Positions 19,760 to 22,552 of a DNA stretch of 22,552 nt are shown piece by piece. A model generated the notes under the pieces. It ran no database searches, was not told the origin of the DNA, and saw only the letters and a program-made list of their open reading frames with translations. Both the position numbers and the translations under genes were made by a program. How positions within the stretch are numbered: the first letter of the stretch is position 1; every line of letters begins with the position of its first letter. Where the stretch lies: contig CAZIFF010000013.1 of NCBI GenBank assembly GCA_964538345.1, positions 1-22,552 of the forward strand, in the 5' to 3' direction. Origin of the DNA: JAGOTN01 sp964538345. Lineage in GTDB: Bacteria > Patescibacteriota > Minisyncoccia > Phycocordibacterales > JAACPR01.

Positions 19760-20056
19760 ATGTGGAATTTTTTAGAAAAAATTAGACAAAAACCAGATCC
19801 TCAAAAAAAATTAATTGCTTTGATCTCCGCCTCTGTAATTACTTTAATAATAATTTTAATTTGGTTACCGACAGTTTTTAATGAAAAAGAAAAAGAAGAA
19901 AAAATTGTTGAGGAAGTGAAAGATCCTGTATCTGAAGTTACACCAATTTCAAATTTAAGTGATCAAGTTGGTGAGATAAAAGGTATTTGGAATGAGATTA
20001 CTTCTCAATTTAAAAATTCCACCACAACTTTAGAAATTGAATCAAATGTTCAATAG
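19760..20056 (+). CDS. Single-pass membrane protein between the MBL gene and gyrA
   Basis: This 98-residue protein has a basic N-terminus (LEKIRQKPDPQKK), one membrane helix (about 18-38, LIALISASVITLIIILIWL) and a charged, probably extracytoplasmic tail rich in Glu/Lys and then Ser/Thr. By the positive-inside rule the N-terminus is inside. I recognise no domain. Its ATG directly follows the TAA of the MBL gene (TAAATG), so translation should be coupled. The two products may act together at the membrane, which is inferred from context only. The gyrA promoter overlaps its last codons. Confidence 0.75.
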   Translation: MWNFLEKIRQKPDPQKKLIALISASVITLIIILIWLPTVFNEKEKEEKIVEEVKDPVSEVTPISNLSDQVGEIKGIWNEITSQFKNSTTTLEIESNVQ

Positions 20057-20065
20057 TGATAGAAT
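20037..20065 (+). promoter_or_regulatory. gyrA promoter overlapping the end of the upstream gene
   Basis: TTGAAT (20037-20042), a 17-base spacer and TAGAAT (20060-20065) form a good promoter. Transcription should start about five bases before the gyrA ATG at 20077, again a near-leaderless arrangement. Confidence 0.55.
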
Positions 20066-20076
20066 AATCCAACTAT

Positions 20077-22552
20077 ATGGCAGCTAGAAAAAGATTAGAT
20101 TCAACACCAGACGATTTTGTCCCAGAAAAATATATTGAGGGCAAGGTTGTAGATGCACCTATTTCCGATGTGATGAGGAAGTCTTATTTGGATTACGCTA
20201 TGTCCGTAATCACTTCTCGTGCTCTTCCAGATGCCAGAGATGGTCTAAAGCCTGTTCACAGAAGAATTCTTTACGCCATGTATGACATGGGTCTTAACCC
20301 AACAGCTAAGACTCGAAAATCTGCTGCTATTGTCGGAGAAGTGCTCGGTAAATACCACCCACACGGAGATGCTTCTGTATATGATGCCATGGTAAAGCTT
20401 GCTCAACCGTTCACTACTAGATATCCATTGGTTGTAGGGCAAGGTAACTTTGGTTCTCTCGATGGCGACAATGCTGCGGCTCCAAGATACACAGAGGCAA
20501 AACTTTCAAAAGTGGCTTTGCCATTACTTTTGGATTTAGATAAAGACACTGTAAATTTTCGTCCCAACTATGAAAACACAAGAAAAGAGCCAGTAGTTTT
20601 GCCGGCTGCTATCCCAAACCTTCTTCTAAACGGAACATTGGGTATTGCTGTAGGTATGGCATCAAACATTCCTCCACACAATCTTGGTGAGCTTATAGAT
20701 GCATCAGTGCATCTTCTTGAAAATCCAAAAGCTACAACAGAAGATCTTTTAGACTTTGTTCACGGTCCAGATTTTCCTACAGGTGGAGTGATTTTTAATG
20801 AAAAAGATATTCACGCTGCTTATGCAAATGGTCGTGGTGGTGTTATTTGTCGCGGTGAAGCTGAAATAGTTGAACAAAAAAACGGCAACTTTCAAATTGT
20901 TATTACATCTATTCCATACCGTGTTACTAAATCAGATTTAGTAGAAAAAATTGCATCACTCGTTCATGAAAAGAAATTAGATGGTATTAAAGGTCTTCGT
21001 GATGAATCTACAGACGATGTGCGAATCGTAGTTGATGTAAAGCCATCTGCTCATCCGCAAAATATTTTAAATTATATTTATAAACACACTCAATTAGAAG
21101 AAACTTTCCATTACAACATGGTGGCTCTAGTGGATGGTGTGCCACAAACACTCTCTTTAAAAGCTGCTCTTGAAGAATTTGTGCGTCACAGATACGAAGT
21201 GGTGACTCGTCGTACAAAATTTGAATTAGCAAAAGCTGAAGCTCGTGAACATATTTTAATTGGTTTAAAGATTGCTCTTGATCACATTGATGAAGTTATA
21301 AAAACAATTAGAGCTTCTGCTGATACTCCTACAGCACATGCCAACTTGATGAAGAAGTTTAAGCTTTCTGACAAGCAATCAACTGCTATTTTGGAAATGC
21401 GTCTACAAAAACTTGCTGGACTTGAAAGAAAGAAAGTTGAAGACGAATTGAAAGAAGTTCAAGCTTTGATTAAAGAGTTGAAAGAACTTTTGGAATCTCC
21501 TACAAAAATGAGAAATCTTATTAAAAAGGAAATGACAGATGTTAAAGAAAAGCACAGCAATGAAAGAGTTACAAAAGTTTTGAAAAGAGGTGTTAAAAAC
21601 TTTTCTGCTGAAGATTTAATTCCTGATGAGGATTCTGTTTTGGTGCTTACAAAAGGTGGATATATTAAGAGAACAAATCCAAATGAATATAAACAACAGC
21701 GCCGTGGTGGTGTTGGAGTAGTTGATTTAGATACAAAAGATGAAGATTTTGTGCGTATTTTCTTGCACACTACTACTCATGCAGACCTTCTCTTCTTTAC
21801 TGATGCCGGAAAGGTTTATCAATTGAAGATGTATGACATACCAGAAGGTCGTCGAGCCACTCGTGGAAAATCAATAATGAACTTTATATCTTTATCTCCA
21901 GAAGAAGAGGTTACTTCTGTATTGGCAATGCCAAAAGATATTAAAAATAGCGATTCACTCTCTGTGATGATGGTTACAAGAGAAGGTGTTGCTAAAAAAG
22001 TAGATGCAAAAAGTTTCTTTGATGTGAGAAGAAGTGGAATTATTGCAATTACTTTGAGTAAAGATGATCGTCTTGTGACTGCAGATTTTGTAGATAAAGG
22101 AGATGAAATGGTAATTGTTTCTTCAGAAGGGCAATCAATTCGCTTTAAAGAATCAGACGTTCGACAAATGGGTCGCACAGCAGCCGGAGTGAGGGCTATT
22201 ACTTTGAAATCAAAAGATTATGTTGTGGGTGCTGATGCTATTAAAAAGGGTGGCACAGCAAAGACACTTCTAGTATTTTCAGATCAGGGATATGGAAAGA
22301 AAACTGATTTGAAAGAATATAAAGTACAAAAACGAGGTGGTTCTGGTATTAAGACTGCTAAGGTTACTACAAAAATTGGAAAATTGATTTCAGCTTGCGT
22401 GATTACAGAAGAGCTTGAAGAAATTGTAACAATCTCAAAGAAGAGTCAGGTTGTGAGAGTAAATTTGGATGAAGTTCCAGAATTAGGAAGACAAACACAA
22501 GGTGTGCGTATTATGAAGTTGAGAGATGGAGACGGAATCGCTTCATTGGTGT
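20077..22552 (+). CDS. gyrA: DNA gyrase subunit A (3' end beyond the window)
   Basis: The open frame runs 825 codons to the edge of the window. SYLDYAMSVITSRALPDARD (36-55) and HRRILYAMYDMG (61-72) open the DNA-binding domain, and APRYTEAKLS holds the catalytic Tyr138 that links to DNA. The C-terminal beta-pinwheel carries a GyrA box-like QRRGGVG (541-547), with Val where Arg or Lys is usual, and related blades later (RRATRGKS, VQKRGGSG). The box favours gyrase over topoisomerase IV. In the quinolone region HPHGDASVYD (94-103), the position of E. coli Ser83 is Ala99, as in mycobacteria. The start MAARKRLDST fits the promoter just upstream. Only the last part of the pinwheel and the tail are missing. 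Confidence 0.95.
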   Translation, partial: MAARKRLDSTPDDFVPEKYIEGKVVDAPISDVMRKSYLDYAMSVITSRALPDARDGLKPVHRRILYAMYDMGLNPTAKTRKSAAIVGEVLGKYHPHGDASVYDAMVKLAQPFTTRYPLVVGQGNFGSLDGDNAAAPRYTEAKLSKVALPLLLDLDKDTVNFRPNYENTRKEPVVLPAAIPNLLLNGTLGIAVGMASNIPPHNLGELIDASVHLLENPKATTEDLLDFVHGPDFPTGGVIFNEKDIHAAYANGRGGVICRGEAEIVEQKNGNFQIVITSIPYRVTKSDLVEKIASLVHEKKLDGIKGLRDESTDDVRIVVDVKPSAHPQNILNYIYKHTQLEETFHYNMVALVDGVPQTLSLKAALEEFVRHRYEVVTRRTKFELAKAEAREHILIGLKIALDHIDEVIKTIRASADTPTAHANLMKKFKLSDKQSTAILEMRLQKLAGLERKKVEDELKEVQALIKELKELLESPTKMRNLIKKEMTDVKEKHSNERVTKVLKRGVKNFSAEDLIPDEDSVLVLTKGGYIKRTNPNEYKQQRRGGVGVVDLDTKDEDFVRIFLHTTTHADLLFFTDAGKVYQLKMYDIPEGRRATRGKSIMNFISLSPEEEVTSVLAMPKDIKNSDSLSVMMVTREGVAKKVDAKSFFDVRRSGIIAITLSKDDRLVTADFVDKGDEMVIVSSEGQSIRFKESDVRQMGRTAAGVRAITLKSKDYVVGADAIKKGGTAKTLLVFSDQGYGKKTDLKEYKVQKRGGSGIKTAKVTTKIGKLISACVITEELEEIVTISKKSQVVRVNLDEVPELGRQTQGVRIMKLRDGDGIASLV

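Overview
The window looks like part of a small, AT-rich genome of the Candidate Phyla Radiation (Patescibacteria), most likely a Parcubacteria lineage. The evidence is short monocistronic genes, near-leaderless starts (a -10 box only 7-12 nt before many ATGs), a four-domain ribosomal protein S1, and a small orphan family (16692-17273) that I remember only from such genomes. All reading frames are intact under the standard bacterial code. The lineage is an inference.

Region 1 (1-8860) is accessory. It starts with two hairpins that share a GAGCGNAGCGA core, followed by a very AT-rich DUF262/DUF1524 (GmrSD-like) defence-type gene. A run of independent plus-strand genes follows: a small membrane protein, a PurH-type IMP cyclohydrolase-like domain that lacks catalytic residues, a Nudix protein, a sugar nucleotidyltransferase, a SAM methyltransferase and two unrecognised small proteins. 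A divergent pair, a Gfo/Idh/MocA oxidoreductase and a TIM-barrel sugar isomerase/epimerase, has far higher GC than its surroundings and looks transferred. Nearly every one of these genes ends in its own hairpin with a T5-6 C T3-6 tail, so the region reads as a series of promoter-gene-terminator cassettes.

Region 2 (8866-15285, minus strand) is core. It runs lepB, a histidyl-tRNA synthetase-like paralog with degenerate motifs, a structured ncRNA, rpsU, ybeY, ftsA, ftsZ and a thioredoxin reductase. A large nested palindrome covers the ftsZ stop codon. The ncRNA (about 13291-13558, minus) is the strongest candidate for something undescribed. It has its own promoter and a terminator-like end, and two long helices whose only plus-strand mismatches become G-U pairs on the minus strand. 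Several loops or bulges carry CCCCU or CCCC.

Region 3 (15363-22552) mixes core and cassette genes: pth (+), a NYN-domain nuclease (-), the orphan family gene (+), rpsA (-), a small one-TM protein (-), then an MBL-fold protein, a one-TM protein and gyrA (+, cut by the window end).

I saw no tRNA, rRNA, CRISPR array, transposase or replication origin.
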